DNA from: Micrococcus porci | GTDB taxonomy: Bacteria > Actinomycetota > Actinomycetes > Actinomycetales > Micrococcaceae | Direction of reading: 5' to 3' | Length of the DNA stretch: 64,000 nt | Assembly: GCF_020097155.1 (NCBI RefSeq) | Contig: NZ_CP083691.1 | Location: 310,001 to 374,000, forward strand | Part shown: in pieces, positions 22,752 through 30,782 of the stretch | Layout: each line of letters starts with the position of its first letter | How positions within the stretch are numbered: the first letter of the stretch is position 1 | The notes under the pieces: generated by a model | What the model saw: the letters and a program-made list of their open reading frames with translations, nothing else | Databases searched by the model: none | Told to the model about the DNA's origin: nothing | Made by a program: the position numbers and the translations under genes

Positions 22752-23470
22752 CGGACCTTCTCCTTCAGGAAGGAGACGGCGCGGTCCCAGGCGAGCTGCG
22801 CGGCCTCGGGGCGGTAGTTGCCCTGGGGGTTCTCGTCGTTGTGGAACGCGTGCGGGGCGTCGTAGTAGAAGTACTCGACCTCGGCGCCGGACTCCTCGCG
22901 GATCTGCCGCTCCTGCTTCTTCGCATCCTCCACGGGGAAGAAGTCGTCCTGCTCGGCATAGTGGCCCTGGATCGCGGCGGTCACGCCCTCGAACGAGCCG
23001 GGCACGCCCTGGCCCACGCCGTAGAACGGCACGGCCGCGGAGACCTTGTCCCCCTGCTGGGCCGCAAGCGCCAGCACGAAGCCGCCGCCCATGCAGAAGC
23101 CGATCGCCTCGACCCTCGACGAGGTGACCTCGTCGCGGGCCAGCAGCCAGTCCACGGCGCCGGCCAGCTGGCGGGCCCCCTCCTCCGCGGGGAGGTTCTG
23201 CATCATCTCGCCGGCCTCGTCGCCGTCGTGGGCGATCCAGCCGCCGAACAGGTCCGGGGCGAGGGCCACGAAGCCCTCCTCCGCGAGGCGGTCGCAGACG
23301 TCCTTGATGTGGTCCACCAGGCCCCACCACTCCTGGATGACGATCACGGCCGGTCCCTTCCCGGCGGCCGGGAGGGCGAGGTAGCCGTGGCCGGTCTGAT
23401 CGCCGTGGGCGGCGTCCTTGGTGGGCAGCGGGAACGAGACGTTCTGGTGCGGGGTCTTGGAAGCCATCAT
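22748..23470 (-). CDS. Dienelactone hydrolase family protein
   Basis: 240 residues, an alpha/beta hydrolase of the DLH family. The nucleophile is the Cys in GFCMGGGF, with Asp in AEQDDFFP and His in APHAFHND completing the triad; QEWWGLVDHIKDVCDRLAEE is the family's N-terminal signature. It probably hydrolyses a lactone or ester. Start ATG 23470 (a second ATG follows directly). Its stop overlaps the next gene, so the two form an operon. Confidence 0.88.
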   Translation of the reverse strand: MMASKTPHQNVSFPLPTKDAAHGDQTGHGYLALPAAGKGPAVIVIQEWWGLVDHIKDVCDRLAEEGFVALAPDLFGGWIAHDGDEAGEMMQNLPAEEGARQLAGAVDWLLARDEVTSSRVEAIGFCMGGGFVLALAAQQGDKVSAAVPFYGVGQGVPGSFEGVTAAIQGHYAEQDDFFPVEDAKKQERQIREESGAEVEYFYYDAPHAFHNDENPQGNYRPEAAQLAWDRAVSFLKEKVR

Positions 23471-23540
23471 GCGGACCACCCTAGGGGCCGCGCGGACGCC
23501 ACAGGCACCCCCGCCCGCCCCTTCTGGCCCCGCACACACG

Positions 23541-23580
23541 ACGACGCCGGCCGCCCCGGGGAGGGGGCGACCGGCGTCGT
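23541..23580 (-). terminator. Terminator of the yceI-like gene
   Basis: Inverted repeat ACGACGCCGG...CCGGCGTCGT (outer arms 23541-23550 and 23571-23580) with an inner CGCCCC/GGGGCG pairing. It lies directly after the minus-strand YceI gene. Confidence 0.65.
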
Positions 23581-23646
23581 GGGGATGTCACCGGGGAGAG
23601 ACGGTCGGCCCCGGTGCGGGAGGGCCCGTGCGGGCCCGGGGCCTGC

Positions 23647-24186
23647 TCAGGCCTCGGGCAGCACGAAGGCGGCGCCGATCTCGATCTTCACCTTGTCGGA
23701 GACCATCACGCCGCCGGCCTCGGTGGCGGCGTTCCAGGTCAGGCCGAAGTCCTTGCGGGAGATCTCGCCCTTGGCCTCGAAGCCCACGCGGGTGGCGCCG
23801 AAGGCGTCCTTGTCCTGGCCGCCGAACTCGGCCTCGAGCTCCACGGTCTTGGTGACGCCGTGGATGGTCAGCTCGCCGACCACGGTGAAGTCCTCGGCCT
23901 CGCCGCGGACCTCGGTGGAGCGGAAGGTCATCTGCGGGAACTGCTCGACGTCGAAGAAGTCGGCGGAGCGCAGGTGCTGGTCGCGGCCCTCGTTCTTGGT
24001 GTTGATGGAGGCCATGTCCACGGTGACCTGCACGGAGGACTGGTTGAAGTCCTCGGCCACCACGAGCTGGCCGTCCACGGTGTGGAAGGTGCCGCGGACC
24101 TTCGAGATGCCGGCGTGGCGGATGACGAAGTCGACGTCGGAGTGGGCGGCGTCGAGGTTCCAGGTGCCGGGGGTGATCTGAGCCAT
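23647..24186 (-). CDS. YceI family protein
   Basis: 179 residues with the YceI lipocalin-like pattern: GTWNLDAAHSDVDFVIRH, FNQSSVQVTVDMASINTKNE, HLRSADFFDVEQFPQMTF and GVTKTVELEAEFGG. These proteins bind polyprenoid-type lipids and are often stress- or pH-inducible. There is no signal peptide in this version, so it is predicted cytoplasmic. Start ATG 24186 follows AAGGAGAAC on the minus strand. Confidence 0.88.
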   Translation of the reverse strand: MAQITPGTWNLDAAHSDVDFVIRHAGISKVRGTFHTVDGQLVVAEDFNQSSVQVTVDMASINTKNEGRDQHLRSADFFDVEQFPQMTFRSTEVRGEAEDFTVVGELTIHGVTKTVELEAEFGGQDKDAFGATRVGFEAKGEISRKDFGLTWNAATEAGGVMVSDKVKIEIGAAFVLPEA

Positions 24187-24317
24187 GGGTGTTCTCCTTC
24201 GAGAGGTTCTGCTGCGCCGCGGAGGAGGCTTCCTCCGTGCTTGCTTCAAATCCAAACATCACGGACGGGCGTCTGTCCAGAGCCGGGTGGTGAAAAGTTG
24301 AAACACTTCGTCACGGT

Positions 24318-24329
24318 TCATGCATGAAG
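24318..24329. promoter_or_regulatory. Perfect 12-base palindrome, possible operator
   Basis: TTCATGCATGAA lies in the 411-base gap between the divergent YceI and CitE-like genes (24187-24597), which otherwise shows no coding. It is relatively AT-rich compared with its surroundings and could be a MarR/TetR-type operator; no regulator gene is adjacent. Confidence 0.3.
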
Positions 24330-24597
24330 TCAATGATCACGAGGATCCGCCTCACGGCGGCGTGGCGTAGGCCACGTCTCACGCCCCCTCCCGCGAGCAT
24401 GTAGCCTGAATCACGCGGACGTCCACCCGCGTCCGCGCCGAGCGCCGACCCGCGCCGACCGATGACGGGCCCCCACCTGGTCCTCCCGCCCGGTCGCCCC
24501 GCGCGAGGCACCCTGCCCGCGGAGCCGCCCACGGCGCCACAGACCATCGGCCCGCGTCCGCCCGCGCGCCGCCCACGCCCCCTCGGAAGGCCCCGTC

Positions 24598-25557
24598 ATG
24601 ACCGTGACCCTCTCCCCCTCGCCCACCCAGCCGTTCCAGCCGACCCCCGGCCAGCGCATCGACCCCGAGCTCGCCCGCTCCTGGCTGCTCGTGAACGCCG
24701 CGCAGCCCGAGCGCTTCCAGCCCGCCGAGGACTCCGCCGCGGACATCGTGATCCTGGACGTCGAGGACTCCGTGGCCCCGGCGGACAAGGCGAAGGCCCT
24801 CGCGGACACGGTGGAGTGGCTCACCTCCGGGCACACCGCGTGGGTCCGCCTCAACGGCTACGGCTCCAAGTGGTGGGAGGACGACGTCGACGCGCTCGCC
24901 TCCGCCCTGCCCGCGCACCTGGGCGGGCCGGTTGCCGAGGGCGGGCTGGCCGGCGTCATGCTGGCGATGGTGGAGTCCACCGACCACGTGAACGAGACCG
25001 CCCGCCGCCTGCCCGGCGTGCCCGTGGTGGCGCTCGTGGAGACCGCGCGCGGCCTGCAGCGCATCGACTCGATCGCGGCGGCGAAGGGCACGTTCCGCCT
25101 GGCGTTCGGCATCGGCGACTTCCGCCGCGACACCGGCCTGGGCGAGTCGCCGATGGCGCTGGCGTACACGCGCTCGCAGTTCACGATCGCGGCCAAGGCC
25201 ACCGGCCTGCCCGGTGCGATCGACGGGCCGACCGTGGGCTCCACGGGCGCGAAGCTGGCCGAGGCGACCGCCGTGACCACGGAGTTCGGCATGACGGGCA
25301 AGCTCTGCCTGGCCCCCGAGCAGTGCGCCGCCGTCAACGAGGGCCTGAGCCCCTCCCCGGAGGAGCTGGCGTGGGCGCAGGAGTTCCTCGAGGAGTTCGC
25401 CGCCGCCGGCGGGCAGATCCGCAACGGCTCGGACCTGCCCCGCAAGGCCCGGGCAGAGAAGATCCAGGCCCTGGCCGCGGCGTTCGGCGTGCAGCTGGCC
25501 CACATCCCGGACCAGGAGAACCGCGCGGCGGCGCCGTCGGACACGTACCACTACTGA
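24598..25557 (+). CDS. HpcH/HpaI aldolase, CitE-like CoA-ester lyase
   Basis: 319 residues of the CitE/MCL-like TIM-barrel family: ARSWLLVNAAQPERF, DIVILDVEDSVAP (metal-binding acids), HTAWVRLNGYGS, VVALVETARGL and FGIGDFRRD. Family members cleave or form CoA esters of dicarboxylic acids, such as citramalyl- or malyl-CoA. The gene stands alone, followed by two terminator-like palindromes. The exact substrate cannot be told from sequence. Confidence 0.85.
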   Translation: MTVTLSPSPTQPFQPTPGQRIDPELARSWLLVNAAQPERFQPAEDSAADIVILDVEDSVAPADKAKALADTVEWLTSGHTAWVRLNGYGSKWWEDDVDALASALPAHLGGPVAEGGLAGVMLAMVESTDHVNETARRLPGVPVVALVETARGLQRIDSIAAAKGTFRLAFGIGDFRRDTGLGESPMALAYTRSQFTIAAKATGLPGAIDGPTVGSTGAKLAEATAVTTEFGMTGKLCLAPEQCAAVNEGLSPSPEELAWAQEFLEEFAAAGGQIRNGSDLPRKARAEKIQALAAAFGVQLAHIPDQENRAAAPSDTYHY

Positions 25558-25571
25558 GCCGGCCGCCGTTG

Positions 25572-25634
25572 ACTCGGCCGAGATCGACCCTCCCGGGCCC
25601 GTTCGCCAGGGCGGAGGGTCGGTTTCGGCCGAGT
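25572..25634 (+). terminator. Terminator after the CitE-like gene
   Basis: A 22-base stem (25572-25593 with 25613-25634) with two mismatches, 15 bases after the stop codon. Confidence 0.65.
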
Positions 25635-25664
25635 GGGTGTGGGGCAGCCATGGGCCCGGAGACG

Positions 25665-25700
25665 ACGTAGGCCCCGGATCCGAGGATCCGGGGCCTACGT
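25665..25700 (+). terminator. Perfect 17-base-arm palindrome
   Basis: Arms 25665-25681 and 25684-25700 pair perfectly with only two bases between them. It probably is a second transcription terminator marking the edge of the accessory region; a recombination site is a less likely alternative. Confidence 0.5.
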
Positions 25701-25854
25701 GCCGTGGTGGGCCGTTTGTAAGATCCCCTGGGCCGCTAGATCATGCGGATCCCGGAGAGACTCCCGACGGGCGTTCCCACGCTAAGGACGACGTTTTCCC
25801 ACCAAGACCACTCCCCTGCCCCACCACGCAGAACCGGCCACTCGACGCCCGAAG

Positions 25855-26020
25855 CTACGTGGAACGGCCCCACCAGAACTCTCCGGGAAGCGGAGCCATC
25901 TGTTCGGGGTCACAGATCCGCAGATTCACACCCGGCAGCCCCGCAGCCTCCCGCGCCTGCCCTTACAGCACCTTCATCACGAGATGGACGTCCTTGATCG
26001 GCGAAGGCGTCCTGGCTGGT
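25855..26020 (-). pseudogene. Interrupted C-terminal gene remnant, function unknown
   Basis: On the minus strand a reading frame with natural codon use gives IKDVHLVMKVL, an in-frame TAA, then AREAAGLPGVNLRICDPE and a short rest ending at 25855 with GEFWWGRST. It looks like the tail of a gene with a nonsense change and no start. The rest of 25701-26050 shows nothing else that I can support. Confidence 0.3.
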
Positions 26021-26050
26021 CATGGCTCACCCGACAGGAACCTTCGTGCA

Positions 26051-26797
26051 TCACCGACCGGGGCCGGGCTCCTCCGTGACCGGACCGGGCTTCTCGCCCG
26101 GGGGCAGGGAGTATTCCTGGTAGTCCGGAGAGCGGCGCTCGGCCTCCCAGTCGTACTCGGCCTGGGGAATCCCGAACCCGTTGTCCAGATGGGACCGGAC
26201 CATCTGGTTGCCCTTCGGCATGTCCACACAGGAGCCGCCACCCCGGATGACCAGCAGGGACTCGTTCCCGCCAGTCCGGTACTCGGCGATCAGCTGCAGG
26301 CCCGACCCCTCATGGGTCCCGGTGAAGATCGTCGTGATGGGCCCCGGATATTTACCCGGACCCACGTCCAGATTCCATCCATGCTGTTCCAGATACTGCT
26401 GTACAGGAGAGGCTGCGTCCTTCGCGGCGTCCAGGTCAGCGATGTCCCTGGTGATGTTGACGCTCCATTGCACGGACTCCCCCATGGTCTCAGGGTCGTA
26501 CTGACCCGTGCAGGTGGTCTGCCGAAGCGTCTTCACCCTGGAAGCGCCGAGGGTCGCGGCGGTCTCGGGCATCTGCTCCTCGAGGAGTTCTTGCTGGGTG
26601 TCAAGGCTCTGCTGTGGGTCGTCGGTGTGCATCGGCTCCTGCGGAACCTGGGACAGTCTGGGAGACGACGACTCGGTGCCGTCATCCTGGGACGCAACGG
26701 TGCTGCAGGCAGCGAGACCGACAGCGAGCCCCGCAGCGGTCACTGCCGCGGCGACACGACTCTTGCGTGAGGCGGGCGCGTCCTCCCTCAGCTCCAC
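26051..26797 (-). CDS. Putative lipoprotein in a T7SS effector/immunity-like cassette
   Basis: 248 residues from GTG 26797, overlapping the upstream membrane-protein stop by 10 bases. A basic N-terminus (SRKSR), a hydrophobic stretch (VAAAVTAAGLAVG) and the lipobox LAAC indicate a lipoprotein. The mature part is Gln/Glu-rich at first, then a small globular domain (WSVNITRDIADLDAAK, GWNLDVGPGKYPGPIT). The frame stays open upstream but that part is antisense to the neighbour's codons. The start context is identical to that of the gene at 46004-47179, though the bodies differ. It may be an immunity or adaptor protein for the adjacent effector remnant. Confidence 0.65.
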   Translation of the reverse strand: MELREDAPASRKSRVAAAVTAAGLAVGLAACSTVASQDDGTESSSPRLSQVPQEPMHTDDPQQSLDTQQELLEEQMPETAATLGASRVKTLRQTTCTGQYDPETMGESVQWSVNITRDIADLDAAKDAASPVQQYLEQHGWNLDVGPGKYPGPITTIFTGTHEGSGLQLIAEYRTGGNESLLVIRGGGSCVDMPKGNQMVRSHLDNGFGIPQAEYDWEAERRSPDYQEYSLPPGEKPGPVTEEPGPGR

Positions 26798-27450
26798 GGG
26801 CCGACCCAGCCATCCCAGGGCTCCTGCCCCGGCCACAGCTTCTCTCGCTCCGGAGGCTGCCCATGCGCCCGCGCCCGCAACCGCTCGAACAACGGCAACA
26901 ACGACTGGATCGGCGGCTCCGTGGCGAACTGCGTCATGATCATTCCATCTCGCGGCTTCATCCCGCCCAACCCGAACGGGAACCCCGAATCCCACCGATT
27001 CCCCCGCCGCAGCTCATCCGTCCACGCCCGCTCATGAACAGCAAACCCCACCTGCGTCTTCTTGTCCGGCGCCAGCCCATGAGTCGGATTCAGCCAGATC
27101 GCCTCCACATCCGACCACGCCACACGCCAGGAATCCGTCCATACCGCCTCCTCATCCACCATCAGATGCCGAGGGCGCCGCCATGCCATCCATGTGTACG
27201 CCACGTACACGCTCAACGGAATGAACCCCACCACCGCCAGCCACCGGAACAGGACCAGCATCGCAGAGGGATCCTCGAACAGCACCGGCGGCAGCCCCAG
27301 CAGGATCATCACGAACAACACCCACAACACCACCGCGACCACGAACGCCGGCAACCACACCTCCGACCGAGCCCTGACCCGCAGAGGGAGCGACACCGCA
27401 TCCGGATCCACGTACTCCACCAGGACTGCGTTTTGATCGCTCATCGTCAC
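26788..27450 (-). CDS. Two-TM membrane protein with PH-like domain (immunity-like), copy A
   Basis: 220 residues: two close hydrophobic segments (about 32-55 and 63-90) followed by a cytoplasmic beta-rich domain (RHLMVDEEAVWTDSWRVAW) and the motif NRWDSGFPFGLGG. It is almost identical to the gene at 47170-47832 and distantly related to 43209-43877, which shares NRWDSGxPFGxGG. In all three places it directly follows the end of a WXG/LXG-type effector gene, overlapping it as ATGA here. Position and topology suggest immunity to a membrane-acting effector; this is inference. Confidence 0.7.
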   Translation of the reverse strand: MTMSDQNAVLVEYVDPDAVSLPLRVRARSEVWLPAFVVAVVLWVLFVMILLGLPPVLFEDPSAMLVLFRWLAVVGFIPLSVYVAYTWMAWRRPRHLMVDEEAVWTDSWRVAWSDVEAIWLNPTHGLAPDKKTQVGFAVHERAWTDELRRGNRWDSGFPFGLGGMKPRDGMIMTQFATEPPIQSLLPLFERLRARAHGQPPEREKLWPGQEPWDGWVGPWS

Positions 27451-27735
27451 TTCCCTCGAATCCAGTTCCAGGCGCCTTCGGCGACATCGCCGGCCATCTC
27501 GGCGACACTATCTTTCTGCCCGTCCCCATCGGTGTCGGCAACGGGCACCGCCATCGCGACACCCGAGACAACCCCGGCAGCGAACCCCACGACATTCCCC
27601 AGACCGGGAAGAACCGAACCGGCCAGGGCTCCCGTCCCCGCAGAGACCGCGATCGTGCTGACCACGTTCCCCACGGTCTGCGCTCCCGCGTCCTGCCGCA
27701 CCTCGGCTACCACCTCTTTGCGAGAGGCCCCTGAA
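27447..27735 (-). pseudogene. C-terminal remnant of a T7SS effector, cut by IS3 element 1
   Basis: The last ~95 residues of a protein matching the C-terminus of the 477-residue effector at 47829-49262: VRQDAGAQTVGNV, a Gly/Ala-rich hydrophobic stretch, DTDGDGQKDSVAE and AWNWIRGK. The 5' part has been replaced by an IS3-family element whose end lies at 27736. The open frame continues a little into the IS end but has no natural start. Confidence 0.8.
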
Positions 27736-27762
27736 TGAAGCGCCCTGGGTTTCGTTCCGAGG

Positions 27763-28679
27763 TCAGGACGCAACGGGCGCTGGGTCCTGATCGTGAGTGT
27801 AAGCCGCCTCAACCTCCGCTGGGGGGCGGTAGCCGAGGGCTTCGTGGAGACGCTGCGTGTTCCACCAGTGCACCCACCCCATGGTGGCCAGTTCGACCGC
27901 CTGCACGGACTCCCAGATCCGCTTGGAGTGGATGAGTTCGGCCTTGTAGAGCCCGTTCACGCTCTCGGCAAGGGCGTTGTCGTAGGAGTCGCCCACGGTG
28001 CCTACCGAAGCCGTCACCCCGGCGGTGATGAGCGCGTCCGAGTACGCCAAGCTGACGTACTGGCTGCCGCGATCCGAGTGGTGCACCAGGCCTTGGCGGC
28101 CACGGCTTGCACCGGTGCTCACGAGGGCGTGCTCCAGGGCGAGCAACGGCAGCCCCGCGGTATGAAGGCTGCCCGAGACCGCCCATCCCACGATCCGCCG
28201 GGAGTACACGTCGGTGATGAAAGCGACTCAAGCAGAACCCCGAGATCGTGCGCACGTAGGTGATGTCTGCGACCCAGAGCTGGTGCGGGCCTTCCGCGGT
28301 GAAGCGGCGCTCGACCAGATCTGGGCGGGCATCCGGCTCGCCTGTCGGTCTCGTGGTGATCGGCTTACGTCCGCGCCGCACCCCTTCCACGCCGGCGAGC
28401 TTCATCAGTCGGGCGACCTGGTCCCGGCCGATCTCCCACCCGGCGCGGGCCATCGCGTGGTGCATCTTCCGGACCCCGTAGACGCTGTAGTTCTCCGCGT
28501 GGATCCGCCGGAGTTCCTCGATGAGGATCGCATCTCGCAGCGCCCGCGCGGAGGTGGGCCGTGTCTTCGCTGCGCGGTAGGCCGCGGGAGGTGATGAACC
28601 CACATTCCGTCGTGTTGAGCACACGGCAGATGGCCTCGACCCCGAATTGATCGCGGTGTTCGTCGATGAACGCGATCAT
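27763..28679 (-). pseudogene. IS3 transposase orfB, disrupted by two frameshifts
   Basis: Reading from ATG 28679, MIAFIDEHRDQFGVEAICR begins the usual OrfB; the frame shifts near 28580-28600 (continuing as YRAAKTRPTSARALRDAIL) and again near 28215 (continuing as SRRIVGWAVSGSLH). DDE residues are still recognisable: WVADITYV, HHSDRGSQY and ALAESVNGLYKAE. As written the element cannot make a full transposase, although sequencing error could explain single-base shifts. Confidence 0.75.
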
Positions 28680-28692
28680 CTCGTCGTGGGGC

Positions 28693-28992
28693 TCATCGAG
28701 CATCCGCTGCGAAAAAAGCCGAGGCGGCTTTAAGGATCTCGTTCGCGCGCCTGGCTTCAGCAAGCTCGCGCTTGAGGCGCTTGTTCTCCTGCTGCAGATC
28801 TTCTCCCGCCGGCGCCTGGGTGATCTCGTGGCCGTGGCGGTTGCACCACATGCGCAGGGTCTCCTCGCCGACGCGGAGCTGCGGGGCCACAGCCCGGATC
28901 GAGTGTGAGCGAGGGCCTCCCTCGGCCACTTGGCGCTCGAGGACCATCCGCACAGCGCGCTCACGCAGCTCGGGGGTGTACTTCTTGGGCAT
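28693..28992 (-). CDS. IS3 transposase orfA (element 1)
   Basis: 99 residues: helix-turn-helix (YTPELRERAVRMVLE to EETLRMWCNRHG) followed by a leucine-zipper stretch ending in ANEILKAASAFFAAD, the standard IS3 OrfA layout. The 3' end reaches the orfB start, where a -1 frameshift would normally fuse the two. Confidence 0.85.
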   Translation of the reverse strand: MPKKYTPELRERAVRMVLERQVAEGGPRSHSIRAVAPQLRVGEETLRMWCNRHGHEITQAPAGEDLQQENKRLKRELAEARRANEILKAASAFFAADAR

Positions 28993-29040
28993 GTTCCGAT
29001 TCTCCTTCAGTTGGATCGGAACGAAACCCAGGGCGCTTCA

Positions 29041-29255
29041 GGTGAGCTGGCAGCCTCCCAACCTCGATCTGCAAGAGGCGTGGCAGATCTGTCGAGGTCT
29101 CTCACGGAACGAATCTCGATGACGCCGAGGCTCTGCGGCCGTGGGTTAGCTCGGGATTCGTACTGGCCATCATTGATACGGATCTCCGCGTCTTTGGGCA
29201 GAGACGGGATATTGAGTCGCTGACCGACAGCGGGGTCACCTACGCTGGTGGGCAT
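29041..29255 (-). pseudogene. N-terminal fragment of an unknown protein, cut by IS3 element 1
   Basis: From ATG 29255 the frame reads MPTSVGDPAVGQRLNIPSL, then LPKDAEIRINDGQYE and onward with plausible codon use until it runs into the IS end at 29040. I recognise no family. It overlaps the start of the erm leader peptide on the opposite strand, so it may also be chance. Confidence 0.3.
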
Positions 29256-29298
29256 GTTGTTCTACGGCACTGCTTCGCTGCGTCTGCGCAGCCGCTAA
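29254..29298 (+). CDS. Erm leader peptide, 14 residues
   Basis: ATG 29254 to TAA 29296-29298 encodes MLFYGTASLRLRSR, with GGTGGG as a weak ribosome binding site. It contains the R-x-R (RLR) type of macrolide arrest motif known from ErmDL-class leader peptides. A drug-bound ribosome stalled here would free the downstream erm ribosome binding site. Confidence 0.7.
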   Translation: MLFYGTASLRLRSR

Positions 29299-29395
29299 CA
29301 GCGGCGGGCACCCTCCACAGGTTGTTGCTCCCGCACCCGGTGATCACGGCCGGGCGGCTCTTTCAGCGTGCCCGGCTCCGCAATAACCACGGAGC
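29291..29395 (+). promoter_or_regulatory. Translational attenuator upstream of erm
   Basis: Three nested hairpins are visible: GCCGCT/AGCGGC (29291-29305) over the leader stop; GCCGGGC/GCCCGGC (29349-29355 with 29370-29376); and GCTCCG/CGGAGC (29375-29380 with 29390-29395). The last one buries the GGAG ribosome binding site (29391-29394) six bases before the erm GTG. This is the classic layout for macrolide-inducible erm genes. Confidence 0.6.
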
Positions 29396-29400
29396 AAACA

Positions 29401-30228
29401 GTGCCTACCTATCGAGGTGGCCGTCATGAGCACGGCCAGAACTTCCTGACTGACCCATCCACCATTGCCACGATCACACGGCTCGTGGCTGCCACCGAGG
29501 GCCCGATCATCGAGATCGGCCCCGGTGACGGAGCACTCACCACCCCGCTGGCCCAGCTCGGGCGACCGGTGACAGCCGTCGAGATCGACACCAGGCTCGC
29601 CCAACGCTTGACCCAACGACTCCCGTCGCACGTGGCGGTCGTCGCCGACGACTTCCTGACCTACCGGCTTCCAACATCTGCGCATGTGCTCATCGGCAAC
29701 CTGCCGTTTCACCAGACCACGGCCATACTGCGCCGCATCCTGCACTCCCCGGCATGGACCGATGCAATCGTGCTCGTGCAATGGGAAGTCGCGCGGCGCA
29801 GAGCGGGCGTCGGCGGTGCCACGATGATGACGGCGCAATGGGCGCCTTGGTTCGAGTTCACGCTGCACAGTCGTGTTCCCGCTCGCGCGTTCACCCCGCG
29901 TCCGGGAGTCGACGGCGGAATCCTCACCATCCACCGTCGCGAACATCCGCTGCTGTCCCCGACACGGCGACGCCAGTTCCATGCCCTGCTCCACCGCGTC
30001 TACACCGGCCCCGGCCGCGGGCTGGCCCAGATCCTCGCGCGCACCACCTCACTCGGGTCACCACAGACCGCACAGGCGTGGCTGACACGCCACGACATGA
30101 CCGCTGCAGGACTCCCGAAGGACATGCCCGTCGAGGCATGGGTGGACTTGTTCAAGACCACCGGTTCTCCACCGCCTGCACACCGTGCGCAGACGCAGCA
30201 GGTGAAGTCGAGCAGGCGCCGTCGATGA
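29401..30228 (+). CDS. erm: 23S rRNA adenine-2058 N6-methyltransferase (Erm)
   Basis: 275 residues from GTG 29401, preceded by GGAG. GRHEHGQNFLTDP is the Erm/KsgA N-terminal signature, IEIGPGDGALTTPLAQLG the AdoMet motif I, and NLPFHQTT motif IV with the catalytic NLPF. It methylates A2058 of 23S rRNA and gives macrolide-lincosamide-streptogramin B resistance. The host context and actinobacterial sequence suggest the erm(36) type described from Micrococcus luteus, but I assign only erm. An in-frame GTG at 29368 lies within the attenuator and is a less likely start. The stop overlaps the next gene as ATGA. Confidence 0.9.
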   Translation: MPTYRGGRHEHGQNFLTDPSTIATITRLVAATEGPIIEIGPGDGALTTPLAQLGRPVTAVEIDTRLAQRLTQRLPSHVAVVADDFLTYRLPTSAHVLIGNLPFHQTTAILRRILHSPAWTDAIVLVQWEVARRRAGVGGATMMTAQWAPWFEFTLHSRVPARAFTPRPGVDGGILTIHRREHPLLSPTRRRQFHALLHRVYTGPGRGLAQILARTTSLGSPQTAQAWLTRHDMTAAGLPKDMPVEAWVDLFKTTGSPPPAHRAQTQQVKSSRRRR

Positions 30229-30710
30229 CCATCGCTGCGCGGCACCAGGCCTGCCGCTACACGTCAACAGCTAGGAGTGCCACGGAGCACCGTTCCGGTG
30301 AAACATCCACAGAACTGGCAGCGCGGCTGCTCGCAGAAGCACCTCAACGGGATTGGCGGCTCCGGGACCTTGCCGCGCTGGTTCACCTCTCGGCGTCACA
30401 GCTGGGCAGAGCGTTCACACAACGATTCGGGATGCCGCCCATGCGGTACCTGGCTCACATTCGGGCCCATCGGCTGGCTGAGCTCCTGGTCGAGACTGAT
30501 CTTCCAATCGGCGTCGCCATGACAAAAGTCGGGTGGCGCAGCCGTGGGCATGCCGCACGGCAGTTCACCGACGTCGTCGGGATCAGCCCGTCCGAATATC
30601 GGCGCACTGCGATTGGGCGCACTCTCACGGAGACCAGCCCGTGGCCATCAGCAACGCAGGGCAGCCCCGTTGCTCCTGGCCGGGAAAGTCTGGAGAAAAG
30701 TCCACCATGA
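30225..30710 (+). CDS. AraC-family transcriptional regulator, short
   Basis: 161 residues, mainly a C-terminal AraC/XylS DNA-binding domain with two helix-turn-helix units: WRLRDLAALVHLSASQLGRAF and IGVAMTKVGWRSRGHAARQF ending in GISPSEYRR. There is no ligand-binding domain. The ATG overlaps the erm stop, so it is co-translated with the methylase; it may control the resistance operon or a wider response to antibiotics. The N-terminal ~35 residues are unremarkable. Confidence 0.8.
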   Translation: MTIAARHQACRYTSTARSATEHRSGETSTELAARLLAEAPQRDWRLRDLAALVHLSASQLGRAFTQRFGMPPMRYLAHIRAHRLAELLVETDLPIGVAMTKVGWRSRGHAARQFTDVVGISPSEYRRTAIGRTLTETSPWPSATQGSPVAPGRESLEKSPP

Positions 30711-30755
30711 ACGGGACAAAGGTCCATAGGCGGATCCCCGGCCGCGTGCCAGCCT

Positions 30756-30782
30756 GATGGTGCCGAAGTCATCGGCACCATC
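30756..30782 (+). terminator. Hairpin after the erm-araC pair
   Basis: GATGGTGCCGA (30756-30766) pairs perfectly with TCGGCACCATC (30772-30782) across 5 bases. It sits between the AraC gene and the ribosome binding site of the peptidase gene; a terminator or a 5' regulatory hairpin. Confidence 0.5.

Larger units (their letters stand above)
27736..29040 (-). mobile_element. IS3-family insertion sequence 1 (1305 bp)
   Basis: Bounded by inverted repeats TGAAGCGCCCTGGGTTTCG at 27736 and its complement ending at 29040. It carries orfA and a frame-disrupted orfB on the minus strand. No target duplication is evident, consistent with later rearrangement at one side. Confidence 0.85.

Noticed and set aside
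25665-25700. Perfect palindrome considered as an attachment site or tRNA-derived end
   Set aside because: No tRNA, no integrase, and no second copy seen; a terminator explains it.
26798-26995. N-terminal extension of the lipoprotein frame to 26995
   Set aside because: The 66 extra codons are antisense-frame reading of the neighbouring membrane-protein gene, and the same extension appears at 47180-47377 in front of a different gene; GTG 26797 also gives a proper lipoprotein signal.
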